Origin: Kryptolebias marmoratus
Taxonomy: Eukaryota > Chordata > Actinopteri > Cyprinodontiformes > Rivulidae
Direction of reading: 5' to 3'
Assembly (NCBI RefSeq): GCF_001649575.2
Contig: NC_051430.1
Location: 14,017,430-14,081,429, forward strand
DNA: 64,000 nt
Part shown: in pieces, positions 45,201 to 56,036 of the stretch
Layout: each line of letters starts with the position of its first letter
How positions within the stretch are numbered: position 1 is the stretch's first letter
Position numbers and translations under genes: made by a program
The notes under the pieces: model-generated
Told to the model about the DNA's origin: nothing
Seen by the model: only the letters and a program-made list of their open reading frames with translations
The model's database searches: none

Positions 45201-48200
45201 GAGATTTCATCCGCCACTGAACCAATACACCTGCTGTAGCTTGCTGAAGTATGTCACAAGCTGGTAGTTTCGTAAAGTTTTGACACACACGAATAAACCG
45301 GAGTTTAAATCAGAGCGTGTGTTGATGAATTAGAAACGTTGCCGCTGAGTGAACCTCAACTGCAGACACTTTTACACACGCTGCACCAAAATACAGCTCC
45401 TCAAAGGTTGTTTTTTTTTAAAGCAATAAATAGTTGTTCATTTTTTTTGTGTTGTCACCACTAAAGCATATTTTATGATTCAAAGTTAGCAAACTGAATG
45501 CGCTTCAGTGGTGTTAGGACTTTTATTATTCGAGGTTTGACTTGCTCTAGACGGTAACATTTTCTTCATCTTTTAAAAACACGAGACACTATTTAAAAGT
45601 ACTGAAATGGTTACGTGGCAGTTTTAGCACAATGACGTTCAAAAAAACAATCTAACAAACATTTTCCTCACTGCACTGCAGGCCTGTTGAGGTTTTATTA
45701 ACTTCATTGTGCTCATGGGTTGTAATTTCCAACTGATGGCTGAAAGAAAATGTGCACATTGGAGCGAGACTGGGTATCTGCACACATTTAATCCATTCAA
45801 ATGACTCGCATCTGGACTGGGCACACAATGCTCTTGATTGGAACATCATAAGCTCGTTTTCACATCGGTCCCAGATATATATATATATATATATTTTTCC
45901 CCCTCATAAAATGTGACATCAACCTTTTTAACCCTGCTAAAGCCATTTGAGTCGAAGGCCTTAGGGAGGGTTAATGATGCGTAAAACCAAAGCAGCGTTC
46001 TGACCTTCCCGTCCCGCTCGGCCTTCAGAAAGAAGAGGAGAAACGGCGGCAGGAGGAGCGACGCAAAGCCAATGAGGAGCGCCAGCATCTGGAGAGGGAG
46101 AGGAAAGACCGAGAAGCCAAAGAGGCGGCACTGAGAGAGAAAAGAGACAAGGAGAGGGCTTCTCAAATCGACCAGCAGAAGTAGGTTTCAGCTGAAGGTG
46201 AAAGCACAGACTGTTGTTTTTAAAGACTCATGTGGCCTCTGCTGCGTTTCTTAGGAAGTACCAGCAGAAGCTAGAAGCTGAAAGTAAAGACCAGGAAAAA
46301 CAGCGCTGGGTGAGCGAACGTCTCTGTAACATTACTCAATAGCGCTTTGAGTGAAAGACTTCCAGCTGTGAAGCCAGCTGACGGAGACGCAAAGAACAGA
46401 TGCTGACTGATGTGGCGTTTGCTTCTGTCAAATGATGTTGAGTTTTGAAAAAAATGTTTGTCTATAGTGCAAACATCTTGTAAGCATTTTAGTCAGGAAA
46501 TGAGCAAATGTCAGCAGTGCCAACCTTTTAATATGAACACCATCAGGAGGCGGAGCAGGAGAACCAGGCAGCCCAGAGGAAAGCAGGCAGGAGAGGGGAA
46601 TCTGTGGAAAAAGTCAATGTGAGTTCACCTTTCTTAAAACTTAACTCTTCCACCTGATTCAGCTTCTTTTCTCTTCTCCAGGACTCTTCGGGTGAATATT
46701 TCTTTACTCAAAACTCAGTGGATCACTTATTTTCCAATCTGTCTTTCATGACACTAATTATTTTCTTTTCTTTCAGTGACACACCGTGCTGGTTTTAATC
46801 GTTGCCGTGATCTTTAGAGGTGTTTGTATCTGTGGTTTTTGTCTTTTTAGGAGGCCGCCTCTCTCATTTCCCAGCGTGCCGTGAACCCCAGGGAGATGTT
46901 CAAACAGAGGGAGCAGGGAGTAACACCCGCCGACTTGGGCGTGTCCTCCGCTGCCCCCGCCAGCCCTCAGCCAGGTATCGTCCCAGCACAAACAGTGACT
47001 TCTTCCTGGATCAGTTTGTGTCTGGCATCGCTGCAAGCCTTTCTCAGGGCCTTCAGACTGTCTAGTTCTTTTCACAATCATATCTAAATCTGTCGTCGTA
47101 ACCCTGTGTCCCTCTGCTCGCCCCGTCCGCTCTCTGTTGTCTCTCTCTCATCCACGCGCATGCTTCGGGGGGGTCGATGTGTTTGTCCGCTCAGGGCGTC
47201 TTCAAAGCCCGTTTCTGTCTAAGCAAGCGTACGAATCTGAGCGAGCCAGCTCCCCTCGCCGACAAGCTTCTTCTCCTCCTCCTCCTGTGTCGGCAGGCTC
47301 TGCCTCTCCTGCCCGCGCCACAGGTGTGAGCTTAACACACACACACACACACTCACTCACACGTACACGTGTCCAAAGCTTGAGCCAAGAACACACTCAC
47401 ACTGTAAAGTGGTCCCTGGAGTAGGAAGGAGCGGTGCTGCAATGAAACACCAGACCTCACAGATTAGGATTGTGTGTCAACTCAAACCTAAGGTTTTTTA
47501 ATCCTAGCTCGCTACTTTGTACTAATTACTTAAATATATCACTGATATATTTAAAAAACCGCATAACTATATGGTTTATAGTTTCCAAAGCATGTTTTTA
47601 AATGCAAAAAAGGACTGAAATGAGTGTTTCCTTTATACTAGTTGTAATAGAAGCATCATGTACATGTTTATATATCTGTATATGAGGCTGACACTCGGGA
47701 AAACATTGTTAGAAATGTCTTTATATTGATAACGATAAAGGGATAGTGGGGTTCTGTGGAAATGTTAAGCTGTTAATAGCTTACCTGTTGTAGATAGCTC
47801 TTTGAATGACCTCAGTTTGGATAAAAAAAGAGGTTACACCCAGAGCTAGCAGCTAGTCTGAGCTGGGCTGAGGTTAAAGTGGCTCAAAAGTTTGATAGCG
47901 GTTCATGCAACCTTTACTCTGCTGGCAGTTTTGCATTACATGGTTATTCTGAAAGAAATGTTATGGTATTCATACCCAAGGTGTCCCAAGCTGCACCAGA
48001 AGTGCTACAGCTGACTGCTCCTGCTCTTTGTGGTTGTAAATGTCCACAGAATTGGACGTAAATAACCAGAAAATGTGAAACTGACATCAGCGTAAAGGTT
48101 TGGGAGATAGCGTTCATGTGGACTGCTATGACATGTTTTAGATTGAAGGTGTTTTGCTCGGACTAGCCATTAGCTCGTCAGTGGTTGGAGAAGAAAACGG

Positions 48201-50037
48201 GGGCGTCTGTTTTTGACACACAGTCTTCAGTGTTTGTTCGTTCTGGTGTTTCCGCAGCGCTCTGGGTGTCAGACTCACATTTAACAAAAAGCTCAGTGTT
48301 TCATTTGTCAGTGTCGCGCATCTGTGTCATTCTATAACGCTTCATTTCCACAATAGTCACGCATCCATCAAGTTTCCTTTTTTTAAAACTTTCTTCTTTG
48401 TTCATCTTTAACACACGGAGAACATGGTTTTTGCCTCCGACTGGTGGTGGTGTTGGTCCTGTGTGGACTTGTGTGTCTGCTCCACAGTCTACATGCGTGT
48501 CTGTGCTTGTGTTTTGGGTAATAAGAGCCTGATGTGGGTGACGGGCAGTCCAGGTGTGAGTATGAGGAGCAGGAGGCGCCTCCCCAGGAGACGTGGAAAG
48601 GTGGGGCTCATTTCACACATCAGCTTAAGTCTTCATTCCATCCGGTTTAATATAAAAAAAAAAAAATCCTGTTTTGAGTCTGTCCTTGAATTCTTCTGTC
48701 CCCTCAAGCTGCTTTTGCTGCCACCTGCTGGCAGCTTCGACCACACATTCGTGCTCATGTGTTTCTTATTTTATTTATTTCACAGAGGAGGCTCCAGCTG
48801 CCAACTTGTACGTTGAAGAGACGGCTCACGAAGAGCCCGCTGTGGTGGGTTTTCTACTTCTTTTTGCGGAGCACATGACCAAATCTGAAAGTTAAGTTAA
48901 CAACATTTCTCTCACAGGTGGAGGAGACTAACTCTTACGAAACGACCGTGGACGAAAGCTCAGACAAAGGCATCTGTGCCAGAGCACTATATGACTATGA
49001 GGCTGGTGAGTTTTCTCCGTGACCGTGTGGGGTGGCCTTTTAAGATTTATGGGGTTTAAAACTACTATAGTAGTCATCAAATAACTGTCAAGTATTAAAA
49101 GCAACACGCCTCCCATTAAACGAAACAAAAGGGTCCATTCAAAGCCCCTCAGCTCTGTCTGTAAAGCCCAGCGTATCTTCCTTTTATTTCAAATTCACTC
49201 GTGATAACTATCTGTCTGAGGCGTCTCGCTGTAGGAAACAATAATTCTTGTTTGCCAGAAGGTGGCAGGAAATATGGGCTCAAAATGCTGTGAAATGCAG
49301 AGCAGGTCACTGGCCAGAGCGCTGTGGTAATGTGACGTGAGCTGTCCCGATTTATTTATCTGTGGGTGCGCTCCACCCATTTCCTTACATTGTCTGCCTT
49401 GTCTAACTGTTACTGTAGCAGAGGCACAGAAAGGGTCGGGTGGGTGGGGGTATCCAGATGACTGCAACGTATATAAATAAAACACCGTAGCTCTAATTAA
49501 CGCCACTGTAAAAGCACCGGTACCGTTAATGGTGCTTGGTGTAAACTACAAAATCGGTTTGGATACTGAATTTAGAAAAATGATTTTTGATGACACTGAC
49601 TTGTTTTCAAGAAGTTAGGTTCTTAAAAAGTAGAAGAGAATATGTATATTAGTTCCTCTTTAGATTACATGTTAATATTTGTTGATTTGAGAGCAGAATG
49701 TTTTACAGTACCCAGACTCCTCTGCACACCAAGCTGAGCTGCTGTGGTGTGCAGAATCGCTTTTGTTTTTGTCTTGCTTATTTAAAAAAAAAATCAAAAT
49801 GCAATCTGGATGGCAGCACGTTTTGCTCCAGAACCTGCACATATTGTGCAGCGTTTAATGGTCAGACCCAACTCCTCTCACGCTTTCTCTTCCCTTTCAG
49901 CCGACGACACGGAGATCTCGTTCGATCCCGATGACCTCATCACCGGAATCGAAATGATAGACGACGGCTGGTGGCGAGGATTTGGTCCGAACGGCCATTT
50001 TGGGATGTTCCCAGCCAATTACGTAGAGCTTATATAA
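41536..50037 (+). CDS. dbnl: Drebrin-like protein (mAbp1/HIP-55), complete, 14 coding exons
   Basis: An F-actin-binding adaptor linking the cortical cytoskeleton to endocytosis and receptor signalling. Exons: 41536-41618, 43179-43234, 43462-43574, 43669-43743, 44448-44597, 45042-45119, 46029-46180, 46255-46309, 46547-46618, 46851-46974, 47195-47323, 48786-48844, 48918-49005 and 49901-50037. All have GT-AG junctions with matching phase; the total is 1,371 bases, or 456 residues (human about 430). The ADF-homology domain is at about 1-133 ([25 protein letters not shown]). A charged E/K/R-rich coiled coil follows at about 186-278, then an [12 protein letters not shown] segment, a Ser/Pro linker ([15 protein letters not shown]) and an SH3 domain at about 400-456 ([23 protein letters not shown]). 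It ends one residue short of the human VELIE. A possible alternative cassette at 48526-48600 would add 25 residues. Confidence 0.95.
42136..42229. repeat. (TA)n followed by (AG)n compound microsatellite in dbnl intron 1
   Basis: About 75 bases of pure TA/AT dinucleotides run directly into about nine AG dinucleotides. It is intronic and without coding meaning. Confidence 0.95.
44213..44300 (+). repeat. High-copy teleost repeat fragment in dbnl intron 4
   Basis: The segment with GAAATTTATTTATACAGCAC, TTTTCAGCAACAAGGCGATT and CAAAGTGCTTTACA is a motif seen very widely in fish genomes. It is a short, truncated copy and I assign no superfamily. It is about 150 bases upstream of the exon 5 acceptor. 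Confidence 0.6.
48526..48600 (+). other. dbnl: Candidate alternative cassette exon of dbnl
   Basis: This 75-base segment lies between exons 11 and 12. It begins after an AG, starts in phase 1 and ends AAAG before gtgggg in phase 1, so inclusion would keep the frame. The encoded piece includes [14 protein letters not shown], which resembles the acidic tyrosine-containing region before the SH3 domain of mammalian DBNL. The acceptor is weak (no good pyrimidine tract) and the donor is not strong, so it is left out of the main model. Confidence 0.35.
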
Positions 50038-52120
50038 CTCATTCCCCCCCTACACCCTCCTCCCCCCTCCAGATCATGACGGTGCGTGGAACCCAAAGGA
50101 CCTCTGTCAGTCTTCACATGCTGGAAAAAACAAAAGGAGCCAATGAGCCTCCTCATCACGGACCAACAAGCGTTTTAACCGCGGGCCAGAAACTCTTCAT
50201 CCCCTTGTTCATTTCGAGGGACCAGTCCCATTCAAATGTCGATTCTTCCCCGCCCCCTCCCACTCGTCTGTAAATGTGATGCAGTCCAACATGAGTTCTG
50301 ATTGAAGTTGTGAGCAGTAACAGCACTTCTAGTTCACATTCCTTACAAAGTGGCTTCGATTCTGTTTCAGGTATATTTTAGTTGTTCCTTGTAGCATTTG
50401 CTCCTGTTCATTTCAGGAAGAAAAAAAAAAAGATTATGGTACCAGCTCCAACCTAATCTTTTGCCTTTTTTTTTACCGGCAGACTGAATTATCCTGGTTT
50501 TTTTTGTTTTTGTTTGTTTGTTTTCTGTGACTGAGCTCGTCTCCCGTGTGCTGATGTGACAGTGGTTTTGACGTGAATATTTAAACCAGCACACGACATC
50601 TGCTTTTGTTCTTTGCTTGTCAAATTCAGCAGAGCGGTGCACAAAATGGTTAAGTTCCCTTTTTTTTTTTTTTTGAACAACTGTGAGTAAATAGAAGGTT
50701 TTCGTTTCAACTTCTTCCTCATTCGAACCACAAAATTTCAGCATATGTAACTTTTCAGGGACAGGCTGAGAAAGAAGAACGCACACAGTCAGCATTCGTT
50801 CCCGTTCCGATTCAATTCGGCTCTTTTCGACTGCGGCCGCCGCTCTGATGCTGCTGTGCCATAACGACGGGTCGGGAACGGAACGACGCTCCTGCTGATG
50901 ATCGCTGGCGTTCCGATCGAGAACGACCTTTTCTAGCTTCTCGTCTTCAAGCGCCTCGAGGTCAGAGAGAAGAGGGCGTTGATGTTTTCAAACCGGCATT
51001 ATCCATCGTTGTCTTTCCGCAGCCTGTTGTAACGCAGAAGGTCTTCGAAATAAAAGAAATCAGCAGCCAGCCGTCGCCTGCGGACTTTTCTTTCAAGCCG
51101 AGAACAGCGAGAGAGAGCTCGCGACAGAAAAAAATGCTGGAGGGATTTTCAGAGGTTAACAGGAACTCAGATGTATACACCGTGTCAGAGTTTGCTCTTC
51201 GGCCCGTTTCCTGGAATGAGGTAACGGTCGGGGAATTCACCTCATAATGCATAGGTTTCATTTTCACCAAAAAAAAAAAAGAAAAATCAGATTTCACCCC
51301 TCTGCTTTACACCTTTCAGTTAAATTGGTCGGGGTGAAGGAATGTGCACCACAGGATGTTTGAAATAGTGCAAGGCAGCACAAAAAATGAAAAACAAAAC
51401 CTCCAATCCAAACCTTTCTTTAATGCCTTTTCTGTTCAATGTTCAGCCCTGCTTTCAGTCTAAGCGCTCAGGTTTCTACTGATTAATATTAACTTGGCAC
51501 GAAATTAATCGCGCTGCAGACTCTCGCCCACACAGCCTAGAAACTATAAAGACAAAATATCAACTCCCACTTCTTTAAATTCTTGTAGCTGGGTTTATGT
51601 CTGCACAACGGCAGGCTGCTGCCAGACAAACTCAGCCACAACTGGAATCTTGTGCTGCTTCACATCTGCAGAGTTTTCTCAAGAAGCAAGAAGGTGACTC
51701 ACTTCAGATTTCAAAAAAAGAAACCGTTCTGTGTTGGAATCACAATATTCTCTCTCTCCACGCGTTCTCATTTCGACAGTTCTGCGTTTCAGCCCTAACC
51801 TGGCGTGTGCGTGTGTGTGTGTGTGTCAGTGAAAGTCTCAGATGAATGGTGGGGGATTTTCTCACCCATACAAGCCCTGTTTTTACTCATCCGCTCCAAA
51901 TTGGCTGCAGAGGAGAGAGAAATTCTCACAAGGGCTTTGCAGAAAAAAGAAAAGAAGAAAAAAAAACATTTTGACACAATTACAAGAAATTAAGACGGAG
52001 AGGTAAAGGGGGTTCTCGGAGATGTTGGATTTTCAAGTTACTGTTTATCTTGTTTTTTAGCTCCTGATTCGTAAATTACGCTGAACGAGAACGCGTCAAT
52101 AAAACACCGTGTTTCTTTGC
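50038..52120 (+). other. dbnl: dbnl 3' UTR (inferred)
   Basis: Non-coding sequence after the dbnl stop. Possible poly(A) signals are AATAAA at 51,049-51,054 and 52,098-52,103; the second would give a UTR of about 2.1 kb. It contains poly-A/T runs and a short (GT)n tract near 51,808-51,826, and no coding exon. Confidence 0.5.
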
Positions 52121-52224
52121 TAAACTAAAAACAGGCCTATAAACGACTTTAATGCCAGGTTTTTCATCTTTTATCGAGAAGTGACGTCACGTCGTGATGC
52201 GATGGCGCTCAAAGTGTGCATTGA

Positions 52225-52425
52225 GGACGACCCCCGGCTACTACTGCGTACAACCTCGGCTCCACATCTGTGAAATCCGTTGGCTGTGGCAGCCACCTTG
52301 AGTGTGAGCTGACTCCAAACGTGAATCAGTTGTAGATGCTCACCCAGCGATTGCACTCTGACTGTTTCGCTCAAATCCCTCCAGTGCTTCGTGAGATATT
52401 TTGCTAAAAGACAGACAGGCAAAAA
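52225..52425 (-). repeat. R1 interspersed repeat, antisense copy
   Basis: GGCAGCCACCTTGAGTGTGA, AATCAGTTGTAGATGCTCAC and GTGAGATATTTTGCTAAAAG are present in the R1 antisense order. The overlapping minus-strand frame (reading CLLAKYL) is a by-product of the repeat, not a gene. Confidence 0.75.
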
Positions 52426-53724
52426 AAAAAACTTTTTATCTCTTATCTCTTAGTTATATCTCTTAAATCAAAATGTTCTTCAAAATAACCCCCAAAAAAG
52501 TTGTTTCTGGTCTGCTTTAAAAAAAAAAATCAAAAAAATCCCTTTTTTTAAAAAAAATTGGGGTGTTTGTAGATATTAGGTTATTTTGACATTTCAGAAG
52601 GTAATCGTTCTGAAATGTCAGAGTCTCTCCGCAGCAGATGGAGCAGCAGGGCATCCCCTCTTTCAGAGAGATCAGACAGCGTCAGCTGTTGCTGCTCAGC
52701 GACTGAGGAGGAAAACGGAGGGAAATAACAGGCGGCTTCTCAGCCGAGAGAAACAAAAAACTATCAAAAAAAAAAACAAGCTTTTAGTCTGAGGCCTTCA
52801 AAACTGAGCTCAGGCTCAACAGACTACTCCCTCTGACTCAGGGTTTTCAGTAAAGCCCGGGCCGTGACCGAGTTTAACCTGAATCATCTGAAGGGCGACT
52901 GACGCTTTTAGTTTTTTTTATTTTTAACCAATATCTCCATGGCAGACGCGAGCTGAGAGCAGTTTTTAAAGAAGTGGCGCCTTCCTCCTTCCTGAAAACC
53001 TGAGATGTTGGAACGGCTCGCAGCTACCTGCTGAGGTCACTCAGCTGACCCCGGGGCTGGATCGAAACCCACCGGCTCTGTCCTCTCTGCAGCTCCTTCA
53101 CACTGTTTTTAAATTGGTCATATTTTACTCAAAAGCTGAAACCCTTTATATCACTCCAAAGATAAGAATTCTCTCACAGCACTTTTCGGTTCACTCAGTT
53201 ACTCATCTAGAATCAGACTTATAGAAGAAATTTGTTTTTGTTTTCATTGCAATGTCTTCTTTTTATTTAGGGGGGAGGTTTTTTTTCCCCCTTGTTATAT
53301 TTACTCAGTCACACAGAGACAGAAACTGCTGCAGTCTTGCTTCCTTAATTTAAGAATACACGTGTATTTATATATATATTAAAAAAAAAAAAAAAGAAAT
53401 GGTTTCGCAGACATCCAGGAAATGTTACGCTGACATTTTATTTGGACATTGGTTGAGTGCTGCTTTCACTTCCTCCAAATCGCCAATTTTGCTGAATTTG
53501 AGGCCAGCCTGCATGTTGTAGGTGAAAAAAGGAACAGTCCGCGTTTTACAAACAAATGATGAGGCTATAATTTGTCTCTGTTAATTAGTGCAACTATTCT
53601 TCTTCTTTCGCTCCTGTGTTTATAAATGGAACTGGACGATACGTTCAACGAGGAAAACTTCCTTTCACGTGAAAAAATCCAGTCTGGGCGCTGAGGGACT
53701 GCTGAGATCTGCTGCAGATCTGAA
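52426..53724. other. Intergenic, no gene seen
   Basis: Poly-A/T-rich sequence around 52,420-52,560, then complex sequence without recognised exon or repeat. A short inverted pair (CATTTCAGAAGGTAATC / TCTGAAATGTC) lies at about 52,590-52,620. Confidence 0.4.
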
Positions 53725-54120
53725 AATCTGAAACTGACTCGAGCTGAACAAAGCGGAGCACGAGCTAAAAGCTAAAACGAGCAGAAAACTGGCTAAAAGA
53801 ACTAAAAGGCCTGATAAAAGCCAAAAAAGTATGTTAGGTAAAAGCCAAAAACAGCTAAATGCTAGTTAGAAGGCAAAAGTAGCAAAAATATTCATTAAAC
53901 ATAGTAATAGACTAGCAAAATGCTAGCTAAAAGTAGTAAAAAGTTACCTAAAAGTACTAAAATACTAGCTAAAAATAGTAAAAGGTGAGCTAGGAGTAGC
54001 AAAAAGCTAGCAATAACTTGTAATAAGCTATAGATAAAAGCAAAAAGTAACATAAAAATACAAAAATAGAGCAAGTTTCCTGAAGCAGATTTCAGAGAAT
54101 AATGCTTTTTTATATATTTC
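53725..54120 (-). repeat. R2 element copy C (inverted relative to A and B)
   Basis: The plus strand reads GCTAAAAG...TAGCAAAA-type units, the reverse complement of the array in copies A and B. It ends with TGAAGCAGATTTCAGAGAAT, the inverted form of the shared flank. It is shorter than the other copies (about 400 bases). Confidence 0.7.
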
Positions 54121-54554
54121 AACGGGGAAAACATTTGTAAATAAATGCAAATGTTTTGAAAAGTATAAAAGTTTCAAGAACCAAAGGTCATCTGCTGAAT
54201 GAGCTGAATGTTTGGATAGTTTATACGAATGAATTCACACACACACAAGTTGAATAATTTGTAATTTGATTGGTAAATCGCAAAAAGTGAGCGGAAAAAT
54301 CAAACAAGCAGGAAAACAATAGCGTCCGTATTCACACGACTATTGGCGTGTTACACAAAAATCTGCAACAACTTTACAGTTCCATGTGATGATTACAATG
54401 TAAACAGAAGACAGCGATTCAAATTTCCCTTTAAAAATACCACAGCTCGAAAAACAAAACCAAACAAAACAAAAAAAAGTTTCCAGATGGAAAAACTCAT
54501 CCCAGCTGCTGCCTTTTGTCTGAGTATCAACAGATGAAACAGTGAGAACAAATA

Positions 54555-54950
54555 TTGTCAGAATGGAGTTTAGAGAAAAAAAAAACCCAAAGCGTTGAGT
54601 TTCCCAGCCTCATTTGCAGTCGTGCCATCAGTCAACCAATGAAACTGTCCTGCGAAGACATCTTCCTATTTCGTGGTGTGAAGCTGAAGAGGGTGTTGCA
54701 TGAATTGTTGTCACAGAACACACTGAAGCCAAAGACAAGAGGACAACTCCTGGCAATGGGTGAGAAAACCTTTTTATCATCACTTACCGGCTCAGAGAAT
54801 TGTACAGCTTCTTTCATGGTAAACACCGAACAAGTAGTTCTGTATTCAGTGAAAAGGAACTTATCAACATTTGGCACTTATGAAATACCTTTTTGTGATT
54901 ATATATGCTTATATATGTGTGTGTGTGGGTTTAGGAGTTTAATTTTATAG
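54555..54950 (+). other. Unassigned 131-codon open frame
   Basis: An uninterrupted frame with mixed, protein-like composition, for example LSCEDIFLFRGVKLKRVL and MVNTEQVVLYSVKRN. An internal ATGG|gtgaga donor-like site lies near 54,760. I do not recognise a family. It could be a chance frame, an old element fragment, or an exon of an unrecognised gene between dbnl and arid5a. There is no promoter, partner exon or poly(A) context to support a gene. Confidence 0.2.
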
Positions 54951-55552
54951 AGCTTATTAAATCAAGCAAGCCTGTATCGCAGCAGAGGTTATTATTTTTA
55001 TTAACTAAGTGAACTTTGCTCCACAAATCGGCTGATTAAGTTACCGTTTGAACGCGTCTTACAAGTCTGCCTGTGAGCCCGTTGCAAATTCATCTTTTGA
55101 TTGTAGGGTTGTGAAATGGAGTTATCACAAATATTTCTTCATCACTCAGAAAAGGAGAAGTCAGAGGCTACTGAAAGCAGAATTAAAGGTTTGAAGCCAC
55201 AGCACAGGAAATAAGTGATCTCAAAAGAGAAGCATATTGGTTTTGCACACACACACACACACAGAGACAGACACAAGAAATATGTATGAGTGTGTGTGGA
55301 GGAGGGCTGGCTGTAGGGTGTTTGAGCTGACAGTTGAAGGGTGACATGTCATTCTCAGAATTACATCTCATTCCCAGGCTTGTGATTTTCGACCTTCGGG
55401 GTTTCGGTTTCCCCTAAAATGCAAATGCTCCTCAATATTGAGCTGAGAGAGAGAGAGAGAGAGAGAGGCCAGGAGACGAGTCCTCCAGACCAGGGCTGAG
55501 CTGCGTCCGAGTGTAAATTTTTATTTTTTTTTGGGGTGGGGGTGACAGGAAC

Positions 55553-55604
55553 NNNNNNNNNNNNNNNNNNNNNNNNNNNNNNNNNNNNNNNNNNNNNNNN
55601 NNNN
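55553..55604. other. Assembly gap (52 N)
   Basis: A run of 52 undetermined bases directly followed by 21 Cs (55,605-55,625). It sits just upstream of the proposed first coding exon of arid5a, so 5' UTR or promoter sequence may be missing or mis-assembled here. Confidence 0.98.
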
Positions 55605-55787
55605 CCCCCCCCCCCCCCCCCCCCCTAATTCGAAGGCCCGCTTCGGTGCAGCTGCACTTCAGCTGCAGCCGTGTCACAATATCGTACAGTGCAGGATACA
55701 AGCGGTTGTGTTCTGGAGCAGGAAGTGGTTTCGCAACCTGTGGTTTTATATCACACTCAGTCAACAATATGCTCTACAGATTACTTT

Positions 55788-55818
<31 letters not shown>

Positions 55819-55825
55819 GTGTGCG
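55788..55825. repeat. (TG)n microsatellite with GCG interruptions
   Basis: A TG dinucleotide tract about 30 bases before the proposed arid5a start codon. A second (TG)n tract at 56,002-56,033 forms the end of intron 1, immediately before the exon 2 acceptor. Confidence 0.9.
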
Positions 55826-55856
55826 TTTGCTGATCAATCACCTAACCATTACCAAA

Positions 55857-55997
55857 ATGACACAAGGTAATTTCTGTTTTCGTTTGCCATTTATAAATAA
55901 TTAGTTTCCTGAAATGAAGAAGTGCTCAGCTTCTTCTTTGTGGTTCTTTGAATTCAAATTCCCCTTAAATAAAGCTGTTTCTGTCTGTGCCCTGTGA

Positions 55998-56036
<39 letters not shown>

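Noticed and set aside
52580..52625. Short inverted repeat CATTTCAGAAGG...CTGAAATGTC as a possible hairpin or TIR
   Set aside because: Too short and isolated; no second copy or flanking duplication was seen.
55605..55625. C21 homopolymer as a genuine structural (for example i-motif) element
   Set aside because: It abuts an assembly gap and is more likely a sequencing or gap-filling artefact.
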